DNA of 64,000 nt from an uncultured Clostridia bacterium (GTDB taxonomy: Bacteria; Bacillota; Clostridia; Oscillospirales; Oscillospiraceae). This document shows, piece after piece, positions 37,226 to 46,208 of the stretch (the stretch's first letter is position 1; each line of letters begins with the position of its first letter). The stretch lies in NCBI GenBank assembly GCA_947644595.1, contig CANSAE010000002.1, positions 62,001-126,000 of the forward strand. The letters run 5' to 3'. The translations under genes and the position numbers were made by a program. A model generated the notes under the pieces. That model worked only from the letters and a program-made list of their open reading frames with translations, ran no database searches and was not told where the DNA came from.

Positions 37226-39769
37226 TTAATCCTTTCGTCTGCTGATTTGTCTGATAACCTTTTTCAAAAGCTCCATATTCAGGGGCTTGGATACGTGGGC
37301 ATCCATGCCGGCGTCCAGAGCGGCTTTTTCGTCCTCGGCAAAGGCGTTGGCCGTCATGGCGATGATGGGGATGGAACGGGCATCTTCGCGCTCCAGGGCT
37401 CGGATAACTCTGGCGGCCTCGTGGCCGTTCATGACCGGCATCTGAACATCCAGCAGGATGGCATCGAATTCGCCCGGAGCCGAGCTCTGGAAGCGCTCTA
37501 CCGCCAAGAGCCCATTCGCCGCGATCTCGCAGGTGGCCTCCTCAATTTCCAGAAGCTCTGCCAGGATCTCCGCGTTGATCTCATTGTCCTCCGCGGCCAG
37601 TAAGTGCATTCCCTTCAAAATACCGGTGTCTTCCGGCAAGGACGCGCTCTCGTTCCACAGCTCCTCAATCTTTGCCCGGAGGGCGGAGACAAAAAAGGGT
37701 TTTGTGAGGGTGTTTGTATTGTTGAGCTGGAGGGCGTCCTCCATACCCGCTGCGTCAAACTCTGCCAGAAGAAGGAGGGAGACAGACTCCGGGAGCCCTT
37801 CCCGCAGACGCTTAGCCGCTTGGGGACCGCAGCTCTCCCAATCCAGCAGGACCAGCTGGCAGGTCTGACCGGTGAGGGGACTCTTGAGCGCCTCATCTGC
37901 CCCGGGGGCGGAGTCAACCTGAACACCGGTGTCCCGCATGAGGGACAGGATGCTTTTCTGCTGCTCGGGATTTCCGCTCACGACCAGAATGCTGGAGATG
38001 TTCCGCTGCTCCCAGAACCGGCGGTCCGCCTCTTCCAATACCCGCAGCTCCAGATCGACCCGGAAAAGAGAACCCCGGCCAACCTCGCTGAATACCTCGA
38101 TCGTCCCGCCCATCAGTTCCACGATGCTTTTGGTGATGGCCATACCCAGGCCTGTGCCCTGAACCTTGTTGGTGGTGCTGTTCTCCGCCCGGGTGAAGGC
38201 GTCGAAGATGGTCTCCAGGTACTCCGGAGTCATGCCATAGCCGTTGTCCTCTACCTCAATACGGATACGCTCATACTGGCTGGACCGCTGCTTCATCCCG
38301 ATGATGCGGAACCAGATGCTGCCCCCCTCCGGGGTATACTTCACCGCGTTGGACAGCAGATTGATCAATATCTGGCTGATGCGGGTCTCGTCCCCCACCA
38401 GGTACTCGTGACGGATGTCCGTCACTTCCAGATGGAACGCCTGCCCTTTTGCTTTGGCCATGGGCTGGATGATGGCGTCCACCGAGGAGATCACGTCATT
38501 CAGGGCGAATTTCTCCAGGTTGAGTACTACTTTTCCGCTCTCGATTTTGGACACATCCAGAATATCGTTGATCAGGCTGAGGAGGTGCTGACCGGAAGCC
38601 ATGATCTTTTTTGTGTATTCCCGCACCTTGGCCGGATCCTCTGCGTCCTTTGCCAAGAGCGTAGTAAAGCCCAGTACCGCGTTCATGGGAGTGCGGATAT
38701 CGTGGGACATATTGGAAAGGAAAGTTGTTTTGGACTCGCTGGCGATCTGGGCGGCCTGAAGGGCTTCCGCCAGCTGCTGGCTGTGGAGCTTTCGCTCCTC
38801 CTCCCGCTCTTTGCGCAGTTTATCCTCCTGTCTCCAGTTCCGATAGTACAGGACGATGCACAGGAAGAAGGCCGTCAGCAGCGAAGCCACGACAATGGCG
38901 ATGTTTTGGTTGACCGTCCGTCCCTCCTGCTGGATGGCCGCTACCGGCACATAGCCTACCAGGAAAACGGTCCCGTTATTTATTGCCCACATATAATTGA
39001 GGGCTTCTACTGATCGAATATCGTGATAAAACAGCGCGTTCTGGCCGGTGCTTAAGCAGTGCTCCACCTCTGCCTGAATCTCCGGTTCCTGAATGCTGTT
39101 GGCCCGGTAGAAATCCGTCAGATTCAGATGACCTGCGCTGCGCATGCCCATCCCTTTTGGCTTTAAAACAAATCGCTGGCTCTCTGCGTCCATAATATAC
39201 AGCGTTGCCTGTTGATTGTAAAATCCGTCGGGCAGAGACTGGTCAATGGTGTCATAAATATATTCGGCGTAAAGGGTTCCGATCTCCTGACCGTTCCGCT
39301 CTACGGGACACTTTATGGTGTAGGACCATGTGCCCATATCGTTCACATAGGACTGGGAGACCGGCATTTTTGAGATCGTTCCACCGGCAGAAAAATCCAG
39401 CCCCTCCTCGGTAAAAGGCTCTCCGTTGTTGGAAACACCTTCAGTTGCCCCGGCGGGGATCAACGATAGTTTTGCCAAGGTCTGATTCCTCTCATAAGTG
39501 CGGATATACGCTTCCGGATCCTCTGCCCGGGCAACCTCCTGGGCGATCAATGTCTGAAACTCGGCCTCATTGCGCAAGATCGCCTCAATGGTACTTTGGA
39601 TCAGATCCAGACTCTCACTGAGGTTTTGGATCGCCGAGGCGGACATTTCCCTGGATATTTGCCGCGATACTGTAAGTACGACTGTTCCAAAAACGCAGAA
39701 AACCATAATAATAGAGATCAGCAGAGAAAGGCTTTTCCGTTTGTCCTGTTTGTCAAATATCTTTTTCAT
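37226..39769 (-). CDS. Hybrid sensor histidine kinase with two receiver domains
   Basis: An 847-residue membrane signalling protein. TM1 is about residues 13-34, an extracytoplasmic Cache-like sensor fills 40-280, and TM2 is about 285-308. HisKA has the His in NMSHDIRTP near residue 358, and HATPase_c has DNGYGMTP and GTGLGMAI. A first receiver-like domain (about 595-700) has a DW in place of the usual Asp-Val/Met-Met-Met context. A second complete receiver (about 715-840) has AEDNEIN, acceptor Asp in LLDVQMPVMNG and Lys in SKPLN. The product is co-transcribed with a binding-protein lipoprotein. No DNA-binding partner is present. Confidence 0.93.
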   Translation of the reverse strand: MKKIFDKQDKRKSLSLLISIIMVFCVFGTVVLTVSRQISREMSASAIQNLSESLDLIQSTIEAILRNEAEFQTLIAQEVARAEDPEAYIRTYERNQTLAKLSLIPAGATEGVSNNGEPFTEEGLDFSAGGTISKMPVSQSYVNDMGTWSYTIKCPVERNGQEIGTLYAEYIYDTIDQSLPDGFYNQQATLYIMDAESQRFVLKPKGMGMRSAGHLNLTDFYRANSIQEPEIQAEVEHCLSTGQNALFYHDIRSVEALNYMWAINNGTVFLVGYVPVAAIQQEGRTVNQNIAIVVASLLTAFFLCIVLYYRNWRQEDKLRKEREEERKLHSQQLAEALQAAQIASESKTTFLSNMSHDIRTPMNAVLGFTTLLAKDAEDPAKVREYTKKIMASGQHLLSLINDILDVSKIESGKVVLNLEKFALNDVISSVDAIIQPMAKAKGQAFHLEVTDIRHEYLVGDETRISQILINLLSNAVKYTPEGGSIWFRIIGMKQRSSQYERIRIEVEDNGYGMTPEYLETIFDAFTRAENSTTNKVQGTGLGMAITKSIVELMGGTIEVFSEVGRGSLFRVDLELRVLEEADRRFWEQRNISSILVVSGNPEQQKSILSLMRDTGVQVDSAPGADEALKSPLTGQTCQLVLLDWESCGPQAAKRLREGLPESVSLLLLAEFDAAGMEDALQLNNTNTLTKPFFVSALRAKIEELWNESASLPEDTGILKGMHLLAAEDNEINAEILAELLEIEEATCEIAANGLLAVERFQSSAPGEFDAILLDVQMPVMNGHEAARVIRALEREDARSIPIIAMTANAFAEDEKAALDAGMDAHVSKPLNMELLKKVIRQISRRKD

Positions 39770-39854
39770 AGGCGGTCTCCATTCGGATGGTTCGGAAGAT
39801 ATGAGCTTCAGGGGGAATTTATCAATTTCTTATGGACTCATTCGTTACGGTTTT

Positions 39855-39883
39855 ACTATATCGGAAAGCAGGATAAAAAGCAA
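39855..39883 (-). promoter_or_regulatory. Candidate promoter of the kinase operon
   Basis: TTGCTT (39878-39883) and TATAGT (39855-39860) on minus with a 17-bp spacer, about 90 bases upstream of ATG 39769. Confidence 0.5.
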
Positions 39884-40111
39884 GACAAAGACAATACCAA
39901 CCAGGGAATGCCGCGACAAACGATGGTCACAAGGCTCTTCGGACAGAACGAGCCCCGCTTTTCGGTGCAACAGTTTGAAAAGCGGGACTCGTGCAAAACA
40001 CTATAGATAGCGACTTTCTGGCCGCCGCGGGGGGCGCGTCAAATTCGGAGCAAAGCGGAGAATTTCCGCAGGGCAGATCCACTCCACCCGTCGCGATTTA
40101 ATAAAAGGAGT
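39884..40111. other. Gap without a supported gene
   Basis: Contains one imperfect hairpin (CCCGCTTTTC/GAAAAGCGGG, around 39954-39988) and GC-rich filler before tRNA-Ser. I see no convincing coding frame, integrase or attachment site. Confidence 0.5.
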
Positions 40112-40138
40112 CCCCGGAAAATCAAAGATTTTCCGGGG
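40112..40138 (-). terminator. Terminator of tRNA-Ser
   Basis: CCCCGGAAAATC and GATTTTCCGGGG form a perfect 12-bp stem starting two bases past the tRNA 3' end, followed on minus by ACTCCTTTT. Confidence 0.8.
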
Positions 40139-40139
40139 A

Positions 40140-40231
40140 TGGCGGAGACGGTGGGATTCGAACCCACGTGGCGCTCATCACGCCAAAACGATTTCGAGTC
40201 GTTCTCGTTATGACCACTTCGATACGTCTCC
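40140..40231 (-). tRNA. tRNA-Ser (anticodon CGA)
   Basis: A 92-base class II tRNA on minus. The acceptor stem is GGAGACG/CGTCTCC with discriminator G and encoded CCA. Anticodon loop CTCGAAA gives CGA. The long variable arm TTGGCGTGATGAGCGCC and the T loop GGTTCGAATCCC are typical of serine tRNA. Confidence 0.96.
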
Positions 40232-40338
40232 ATATTCAGCTCGTCCGCCGGGCTGGGAAAACATCACGATTATAACAAGTCCATGTCTAAAATGCAAGAC
40301 CGCGGAGAATAAAAATTCACAAAAATTTTAAAAAGGGC

Positions 40339-40366
40339 TTGACTTTTTCGATGGGTGGCCTATAAT
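40339..40366 (+). promoter_or_regulatory. Promoter of the lysine-riboswitch transcript
   Basis: TTGACT (40339-40344) and TATAAT (40361-40366), 16-bp spacer. Confidence 0.8.
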
Positions 40367-40380
40367 AGTGAGCAATTCCA

Positions 40381-40550
40381 TACAGTTACGATAGAGGCGC
40401 GGCCGACATGAGTCAGCACTGTTTGCACCGGAAGACACCGGGGTGCTTAAAGGGGAAGCCGCCGAGGGGCAAAGAAGCTGTCTTGCACTTTGTGCCCGGG
40501 CACAGGGAGAATATCTCTGTGACTGTCGCGAAAGCGTTGAGCTGTCTGTA
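40381..40550 (+). ncRNA. Lysine riboswitch (L box)
   Basis: The conserved core is unmistakable: AGAGGCGCGGCCGA near 40393, CATGAGTCAG, then AAAGGGGAAGCCGCCGAGG near 40450, and finally the ACTGTCGCGAAAGCG segment near 40522. These match the T. maritima and B. subtilis lysine aptamers in order and spacing. P1 is closed by GATAG (40390-40394) and CTGTC (40542-40546), extended by TACAG/CTGTA. A terminator hairpin follows at 40561. Lysine should switch the downstream transporter off. Confidence 0.95.
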
Positions 40551-40560
40551 CTACCTTGTG

Positions 40561-40597
40561 AGTCATGTACTGCGTCTGCGCGTACATGGCTTTTTTG
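40561..40597 (+). terminator. Riboswitch terminator (expression platform)
   Basis: AGTCATGTAC pairs with GTACATGGCT (40561-40570/40582-40591), followed by TTTTTT, 46 bases before the transporter start. Confidence 0.85.
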
Positions 40598-40642
40598 CTT
40601 ATGGATGTGTATCGTGCTGTATACTAAAGAGAGGGATAAAAC

Positions 40643-42265
40643 ATGAAGAAGAACAATCTCCATCGCGTCCTGTCCGTACTGGCTGTGCTGGTGCTGGTCG
40701 CGGCGCTGATGACCACCGCGGTTTTCGCGGCGGAAGACGGTGCCGGGGAATCTGGCATGTACGGCACCTTCTGGGCGCTGGTGCCGCCCATCGTGGCCAT
40801 CGGGTTGGCGCTCATCACCAAGGAGGCATACTCCTCCCTGTTCGTGGGCATTCTGGTCGGCGCGCTGCTGCACTGCCAGTTCAAGCCCGTGGCAACGCTG
40901 GACACCATCGTCAATGACGGTCTCATCACCGCCATCGCCGACAATGCCGGCATTTTCCTGTTCCTGGTCATCCTGGGAACCATTGTGGCCCTGGTGAATG
41001 CCTCCGGCGGCAGCGCCGCATTCGGACGCTGGGCGGAAAAGAACATCAAGTCCCGGGTAGGCGCCATGCTGGCCACCTTTGTGCTGGGCGTGCTGATTTT
41101 CATTGATGACTACTTCAACTGCCTGACGGTCGGTTCCGTCATGCGTCCCGTGACCGACGGCCATAAAATTTCCCGCGTCAAGCTGGCCTACCTCATCGAC
41201 GCCACCGCTGCGCCCGTGTGCATGATCGCCCCCGTGTCCTCCTGGGCCGCCGCCGTGTCCGGCGTGGCCGCCGATCTGGACACCGGCATCTCCGGCATTC
41301 AGCTGTTCGTCCAGGCCATCCCCTATAACTTCTATTCCCTGCTGACCTTCGTGTTCATCATCGCCCTGTGCGTGATGAAGTTCGATTACGGCCCCATGAA
41401 GCTGCATGAAATGAATGCCATGCTCAACGGCGACCTGGGCCGTCTGGAGACGGAAGAGGCCGAGGCGGAAAATCCCAAGGGCAAAGTCATGGATCTGGTC
41501 CTGCCGGTCATCGTGCTGATCGTATTCTGCGTCATCGGCATGATCTATGTGGGCGGCTTCTGGGACGGCAACGCCGGCGACTTCATTGCCGCGTTTGGTG
41601 ACACCGATGCCTTCGTGGCCCTGCCCTGGGGCTCCCTCATCGTTCTGGTGCTGACCATTGCTTATGTGGTGGCCCGCCGCCTGATGACCTTTAAGGAAGC
41701 CATGGCCTGTGTGCCCAAGGGCTTTATCGCCATGGTGCCTCCCATCATCATTCTGACCCTGGCCGTCAGCCTGAAGGCCATGACCAGTGCCCTGGGCGCG
41801 GACGTGTTCGTGCACGATCTGATGCTGGGCGCGTCCCAGAGCCTGTACAGCCTGCTGCCCGCGGTGATCTTCATCGTGGCCTGTCTGCTGGCCTTTGCTT
41901 CCGGCACCAGCTGGGGCACCTTCGGCATCCTGATCCCCATTGTCATTGCTGTGTTTGAGCCGGGCACCACCCTGCTGACCATCGGCATCTCCGCATGCTT
42001 GGCCGGCGCTGTGTGCGGCGACCACTGCTCCCCCATTTCCGATACCACCATCATGGCCTCCGCCGGTGCTCAGTGCGACCACCTGAGCCATGTATCCACT
42101 CAGCTTCCCTACGCCATCACCGTGGCGGCGGTGAGTTTTGTGACCTTCATCATCGCAGGATTTGTGCAGAACTGGATCATCTGCCTGGCCATCGGCGCGG
42201 TGCTGATAATTGGCACGCTGTTTGTGATTAAGCGCACGACTACCAAGCGGGATGCCGTGCAATAA
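40643..42265 (+). CDS. lysW: NhaC-family transporter, probable lysine transporter (LysW-like)
   Basis: A 540-residue polytopic membrane protein of the Na+/H+ antiporter NhaC superfamily with an N-terminal hydrophobic leader (VLAVLVLVAALMTTAVFAAE) and about 12 further helices. The family signature is visible as SSWAAAVSGVAAD, and the C-terminal half has GTSWGTFGILIPI and CGDHCSPISDTTI. Control by a lysine riboswitch makes lysine or a related amino acid the likely substrate. NhaC-superfamily members under L-boxes have been proposed as lysine transporters (LysW). The biochemical substrate is inferred, not shown. ATG 40643 lies after GAGAGGG. A strong terminator follows. Confidence 0.88.
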   Translation: MKKNNLHRVLSVLAVLVLVAALMTTAVFAAEDGAGESGMYGTFWALVPPIVAIGLALITKEAYSSLFVGILVGALLHCQFKPVATLDTIVNDGLITAIADNAGIFLFLVILGTIVALVNASGGSAAFGRWAEKNIKSRVGAMLATFVLGVLIFIDDYFNCLTVGSVMRPVTDGHKISRVKLAYLIDATAAPVCMIAPVSSWAAAVSGVAADLDTGISGIQLFVQAIPYNFYSLLTFVFIIALCVMKFDYGPMKLHEMNAMLNGDLGRLETEEAEAENPKGKVMDLVLPVIVLIVFCVIGMIYVGGFWDGNAGDFIAAFGDTDAFVALPWGSLIVLVLTIAYVVARRLMTFKEAMACVPKGFIAMVPPIIILTLAVSLKAMTSALGADVFVHDLMLGASQSLYSLLPAVIFIVACLLAFASGTSWGTFGILIPIVIAVFEPGTTLLTIGISACLAGAVCGDHCSPISDTTIMASAGAQCDHLSHVSTQLPYAITVAAVSFVTFIIAGFVQNWIICLAIGAVLIIGTLFVIKRTTTKRDAVQ

Positions 42266-42274
42266 CAGACGTAT

Positions 42275-42310
42275 ATCAAAAAGACCACCCGGAAGGGTGG
42301 TCTTTTTGAT
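42275..42310. terminator. Terminator after the lysine transporter
   Basis: ATCAAAAAGACCACCC pairs perfectly with GGGTGGTCTTTTTGAT around GGAA. Confidence 0.9.
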
Positions 42311-42316
42311 GGATAA

Positions 42317-42354
42317 AATGAATATATACTGAATATTATGAAAATTTATTCATA
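42317..42354. promoter_or_regulatory. Tandem ARG-box-like ArgR/AhrC sites
   Basis: TATGAAAATTTATTCATA (42337-42354) matches the 18-bp ARG box wnTGAATwwwwATTCAnw in 17 of 18 positions. A half-matching box AATGAATATATACTGAAT (42317-42334) lies 2 bp upstream, the usual tandem layout for ArgR hexamers. A weaker site (42427-42444) overlaps the -35. Confidence 0.7.
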
Positions 42355-42442
42355 AAGATATACAACGGCCGTCGAAAATCTTAATGGAATGAAGCGTATT
42401 TATAGGCAAAACCACAAAAACTGCATTTTGCATAAATATCGA

Positions 42443-42470
42443 TTGACATTCCGACACGAAGTGCTATAAT
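42443..42470 (+). promoter_or_regulatory. Promoter of the arginine operon
   Basis: TTGACA (42443-42448) and TATAAT (42465-42470), 16-bp spacer, 34 bases upstream of argG. A weak ARG-box overlaps the -35. Confidence 0.85.
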
Positions 42471-42504
42471 AGCAAGCACATTGAACTAAACGGAGGAACT
42501 TCCC

Positions 42505-43728
42505 ATGATCGATAAAAGTCAAATCAAAAAAGTGGTGCTTGCCTATTCCGGCGGACTGGATACGTCCATCATCATCCCCTGGCTGAAGGAAAATTACAAC
42601 AACTGCGAGGTCATTGCGGTCTCCGGCAATGTGGGCCAGGCGGACGAGCTGGAGGGTCTGGAGGAAAAGGCCAAAAAGACCGGCGCGTCCAAGCTGTATG
42701 TGCTGGATCTGACCGAGGAGTATGTGGATGATTACATCATCCCCTGCCTGAAAGCGGGCGCAAAATACGAGGAGTATCTGCTGGGCACGTCCCACGCCCG
42801 TCCTGTCATTGCCAAGGGTCTGGTGGAGGTCGCCCTGAAAGAAGGCGCGGACGCCATCTGCCACGGCTGCACCGGCAAGGGCAACGACCAGGTCCGGTTC
42901 GAACTGGCCATCAAGCACTTTGCCCCGGATATGCCCATCATCGCCCCCTGGCGGGAGTGGTCCATCAAGAGCCGGGAAGAGGAAATCGAATACGCCGAGG
43001 CCCACAACGTCCCGCTGAAAATCAATCGGGAGACCAACTATTCCAAGGATAAGAACCTCTGGCACCTGAGCCACGAGGGGCTGGACCTGGAGGATACAGG
43101 AAACGAGCCCCAGTATGAAACGCCCGGCTTTTTGGAGATGGGCGTCAGCCCTCTGCAGGCCCCCGACGTGCCGACCTACATCGAACTGGATTTTGTCCAG
43201 GGCGTCCCCACGGCGCTGAATGGCCGGAACATGACCGCGAAGGAGATCATCCTGAAGCTGAACGAAATCGGCGGCGCCAACGGCATCGGCCTGCTGGACA
43301 TTGTGGAAAACCGGCTGGTAGGCATGAAGTGCCGGGGTGTGTACGAGACCCCGGGCGGCGCGATTTTGTACGCGGCCCACGACTATCTGGAGACGGTCTG
43401 CCTGGACAAGATGACCCAGCACAAGAAAGCGGAGCTGTCCATCACCTTCGGCGAGCTGGTGTACAACGGCCAGTGGTTCACCCCCCTGCGGGAGGCCCTG
43501 TCTGCCTTTGTGGATAAGACGCAAGAAGCCGTCAACGGCAAAGTGAAGCTGAAGCTGTACAAGGGCAACATCATCAAGGCTGGCGTGTGGAGCCCCAACT
43601 CCCTGTACTCCGAGGCTATCGCCACCTTCGGCGAAAGCGACTATAACCAGAAGGACGCGGAAGGCTTCATCAACCTGTACGGCCTGCCCATTAAGGTCAA
43701 GGCCATGGTGGATCAAGGGAAACTCTAA
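42505..43728 (+). CDS. argG: Argininosuccinate synthase
   Basis: A 407-residue ATP-dependent ligase that joins citrulline and aspartate. The P-loop is [11 protein letters not shown] near residue 12; the citrulline/aspartate site motifs are [12 protein letters not shown] and [14 protein letters not shown]. Length is normal. ATG 42505 follows CGGAGG. It is the first gene of a nine-gene arginine block reached in the order G, H, C, J, B, D, F, carA, carB, beneath ARG-box-like sites. The 3' flank carries a 95-bp element with 26-bp inverted ends. Confidence 0.97.
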   Translation: MIDKSQIKKVVLAYSGGLDTSIIIPWLKENYNNCEVIAVSGNVGQADELEGLEEKAKKTGASKLYVLDLTEEYVDDYIIPCLKAGAKYEEYLLGTSHARPVIAKGLVEVALKEGADAICHGCTGKGNDQVRFELAIKHFAPDMPIIAPWREWSIKSREEEIEYAEAHNVPLKINRETNYSKDKNLWHLSHEGLDLEDTGNEPQYETPGFLEMGVSPLQAPDVPTYIELDFVQGVPTALNGRNMTAKEIILKLNEIGGANGIGLLDIVENRLVGMKCRGVYETPGGAILYAAHDYLETVCLDKMTQHKKAELSITFGELVYNGQWFTPLREALSAFVDKTQEAVNGKVKLKLYKGNIIKAGVWSPNSLYSEAIATFGESDYNQKDAEGFINLYGLPIKVKAMVDQGKL

Positions 43729-43736
43729 AACACAAC

Positions 43737-43831
43737 CGTAGGGGCGGGTTCCAGACCCGCCCGGCGGTTGAAACTGAAACCATTTGAACACTGATATGCG
43801 GATATGGGCGGGTTTGGAACCCGCCCCTACG
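43737..43831. repeat. MITE-like element with 26-bp inverted ends (family C)
   Basis: CGTAGGGGCGGGTTCCAGAC continues to 43762 and is inverted at 43806-43831 with one mismatch in 26 bases. Each end is itself palindromic (GGGCGGGTT/AACCCGCCC). The 43-base centre shows no coding frame. It fills the gap between argG and argH. Confidence 0.75.
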
Positions 43832-43856
43832 CAATTTTTTCATTCAGGAGAACATT

Positions 43857-45245
43857 ATGTCTAAACTTTGGTCCGGACGCTTCCAAAAAGACACCGACGC
43901 GCTGGTGAACGACTTCAACGAATCCATCAGCTTCGACCAACGCTTATACCGGCAGGACATCGCCGGCAGCAAGGCGCATTCCGCCATGCTGGCGGCCTGC
44001 GGCATTATTTCACGGGAGGATATGGCTGCCATCCACGCCGGGCTGGATTCCATCCTGGCGGACATTGAGGCGGGGAAAGTGGAATTCTCCCCGGACAACG
44101 AGGATATCCACATGAACATTGAGACCCTGCTCACCCAGCGCATCGGGGATGCGGGGAAACGCCTGCACACCGCGCGCAGCCGCAACGACCAGGTGGCGCT
44201 GGATTTCCGCATGTACGTCCGGGAGCAGATCGACGCCGTCATCCCGGAAATTCTGGACTTGCAGGATGCGCTTGCGGAGCAGGCGGTGAAGTATCAGGAT
44301 GCTGTCATGCCCGGCTATACCCACCTGCAGCGAGCCCAGCCCATCACCTTCGCCCAGCATTTGATGGCCTACGCCAACATGCTGTGTCGGGACGTGACCC
44401 GTCTGGAGGACTGCAAAAAGCGGCTGAACGAATGCCCCCTCGGGTCCGGCGCCCTGGCGGGGACGACCTATCCCATTGACCGGCACATGACCGCCGCTGC
44501 CCTGGACTTTGACAGCCCCATGAGCAACAGTCTGGACGGCGTATCCGACCGGGACTATGCCCTGGAGCTCATGAGTGCGCTGTCCATTTTGATGATGCAC
44601 CTGTCCCGCTTCTCCGAGGAGATCATCCTCTGGTGCAGCTGGGAATTCAAATACATTGAACTGGATGACGCCTATTCCACGGGGTCGTCCATCATGCCCC
44701 AAAAGAAAAACCCCGACATCGCCGAGCTGGTCCGGGGCAAAACCGGCCGGGTTTACGGCGATTTGATGGCTTTGCTCACCACCATGAAGGGCCTGCCCTT
44801 GGCCTATAACAAGGACATGCAGGAGGATAAGGAACCGGTGTTCGACGCGATTGACACGGCGCTCATCTGCCTGCCGGTGTTTACTGGAATGATAAGAACC
44901 ATGACGGTCCTGCCGGAGAATATGAGGACGGCGGCGAACAAGGGCTTCATCAACGCCACGGACTGCGCCGATTACCTGACGAAAAAAGGGATGCCCTTCC
45001 GGGACGCCTATACCACCGTTGGGGAGTTGGTCTATCATTGCGCGGAAACGGGAAAGACCTTGGAAGAGCTGACGTTGGAGGAATTGAAAGGCATCTCGTC
45101 GCTGTTTGAAGCGGATGTATTTGCCGCTTTGAATATGGAAAACTGCGCCCAGATGCGGCGCAGCTACGGAGGCCCGGCAAAAGAAGAGACCACCCGCCAA
45201 ATCGAAGCCATCAAACTTTTTGTTGCACAGCGGAGGACCACATGA
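43857..45245 (+). CDS. argH: Argininosuccinate lyase
   Basis: A 462-residue lyase that releases arginine and fumarate. The fumarase/aspartase-superfamily signature loop is GSSIMPQKKNPD (the Ser acts as catalytic acid), the N-terminal LWSGRF and the THLQRAQPIT region are intact, and the length is normal. The start ATG 43857 follows AGGAG. Its stop overlaps argC by 4 bases (ATGA), so the two are translationally coupled. Confidence 0.97.
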   Translation: MSKLWSGRFQKDTDALVNDFNESISFDQRLYRQDIAGSKAHSAMLAACGIISREDMAAIHAGLDSILADIEAGKVEFSPDNEDIHMNIETLLTQRIGDAGKRLHTARSRNDQVALDFRMYVREQIDAVIPEILDLQDALAEQAVKYQDAVMPGYTHLQRAQPITFAQHLMAYANMLCRDVTRLEDCKKRLNECPLGSGALAGTTYPIDRHMTAAALDFDSPMSNSLDGVSDRDYALELMSALSILMMHLSRFSEEIILWCSWEFKYIELDDAYSTGSSIMPQKKNPDIAELVRGKTGRVYGDLMALLTTMKGLPLAYNKDMQEDKEPVFDAIDTALICLPVFTGMIRTMTVLPENMRTAANKGFINATDCADYLTKKGMPFRDAYTTVGELVYHCAETGKTLEELTLEELKGISSLFEADVFAALNMENCAQMRRSYGGPAKEETTRQIEAIKLFVAQRRTT

Positions 45246-46177
45246 AGCCTAAAATTTACATCGACGGAAAAGACGGTACCACCGGACTGCAGATTTACGA
45301 CCGGCTGGCGGCGCGCAGTGATATTGACCTGCTGCTCATCGACGAAGCCAAACGCAAGGACAACGCAGAGCGGGCCAAGCTGATGAACGCGGCGGATATC
45401 GTGTTCCTCTGCCTGCCGGATGCGGCGGCCATCGAAGCCGTGACTCTGGTCACGAACCCCGGTACCCGCATCATCGACGCGTCCACCGCTCACCGCACGG
45501 CGGAGGGCTGGACCTATGGTTATCCGGAACTATCCAAGACGCAGCGCGAGGCGATCCGCACCGCGAAGCGGGTGGCGAACCCCGGCTGCCATGCCACGGG
45601 CTTCATCAGCACCGTGGCGCCCATGGTGCGCATGGGCATCATCCCGGCGGAAATGCCCCTGTGTGCCTACTCCCTTACAGGCTACTCCGGCGGCGGGAAA
45701 AAGCTCATCGCCGAGTACGAGGACGAAGCCCGGGACCCCCGGCACGACTCCCACCGCATCTACGGTACGAACTTGCAGCACAAGCACCTGCCGGAGATGA
45801 TAAAGGTCTGCGGCCTGACCCATGCCCCGGTGTTCAGCCCCATTTTGGGGGATTTTTACAATGGCATGGCCACCACGGTGATGCTCCACCGGGCGAGCCT
45901 GCCCGGTGCTCCCTCCGGGGAGGAGATCCGGGACCGGCTGGCGGAGTATTACGCCGGGGGGCACTTCGTGACGGTGGCTCCCTTCGGCGGCGACGAGCCA
46001 GTGATTTACGCCGATACCCTGGCGAATACCAACCGCCTTCGCATCACGGTCTGCGCCAGTGAGGAGCATGTTACGGTCACGTCCCTATTCGACAATTTGG
46101 GCAAAGGTGCCTCCGGCGCGGCGGTGCAGAACATGAACATCATGTTAGGATTGGATGAGACCATAGGATTGGAATGA
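45242..46177 (+). CDS. argC: N-acetyl-gamma-glutamyl-phosphate reductase, short type
   Basis: A 311-residue NADP-dependent reductase of the shorter ArgC type. The N-terminal KPKIYIDGKDGTTGLQIYDR is the nucleotide-binding start, and the catalytic Cys is in ANPGCHATG near residue 119. The gene overlaps argH by 4 bases. It converts acetylglutamyl-phosphate, produced by argB, to the semialdehyde. After it lies a 120-bp gap with two hairpins before argJ. Confidence 0.94.
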   Translation: MKPKIYIDGKDGTTGLQIYDRLAARSDIDLLLIDEAKRKDNAERAKLMNAADIVFLCLPDAAAIEAVTLVTNPGTRIIDASTAHRTAEGWTYGYPELSKTQREAIRTAKRVANPGCHATGFISTVAPMVRMGIIPAEMPLCAYSLTGYSGGGKKLIAEYEDEARDPRHDSHRIYGTNLQHKHLPEMIKVCGLTHAPVFSPILGDFYNGMATTVMLHRASLPGAPSGEEIRDRLAEYYAGGHFVTVAPFGGDEPVIYADTLANTNRLRITVCASEEHVTVTSLFDNLGKGASGAAVQNMNIMLGLDETIGLE

Positions 46178-46208
46178 ATCCGAACACTGCGCCGGAGGCG
46201 CAAAAAAC

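Noticed and set aside
8747..40231. Genomic islands using tRNA-Leu or tRNA-Ser as attachment sites
   Set aside because: No integrase gene and no duplicated tRNA 3' end were seen near either tRNA.
40328..42262. 644-codon minus frame opposite the lysine transporter
   Set aside because: Gly/His/Asp-rich shadow with no domain. The plus gene has riboswitch, promoter and family motifs.
42400..43791. 463-codon minus frame opposite argG
   Set aside because: Shadow of a highly conserved enzyme gene; no start signal.
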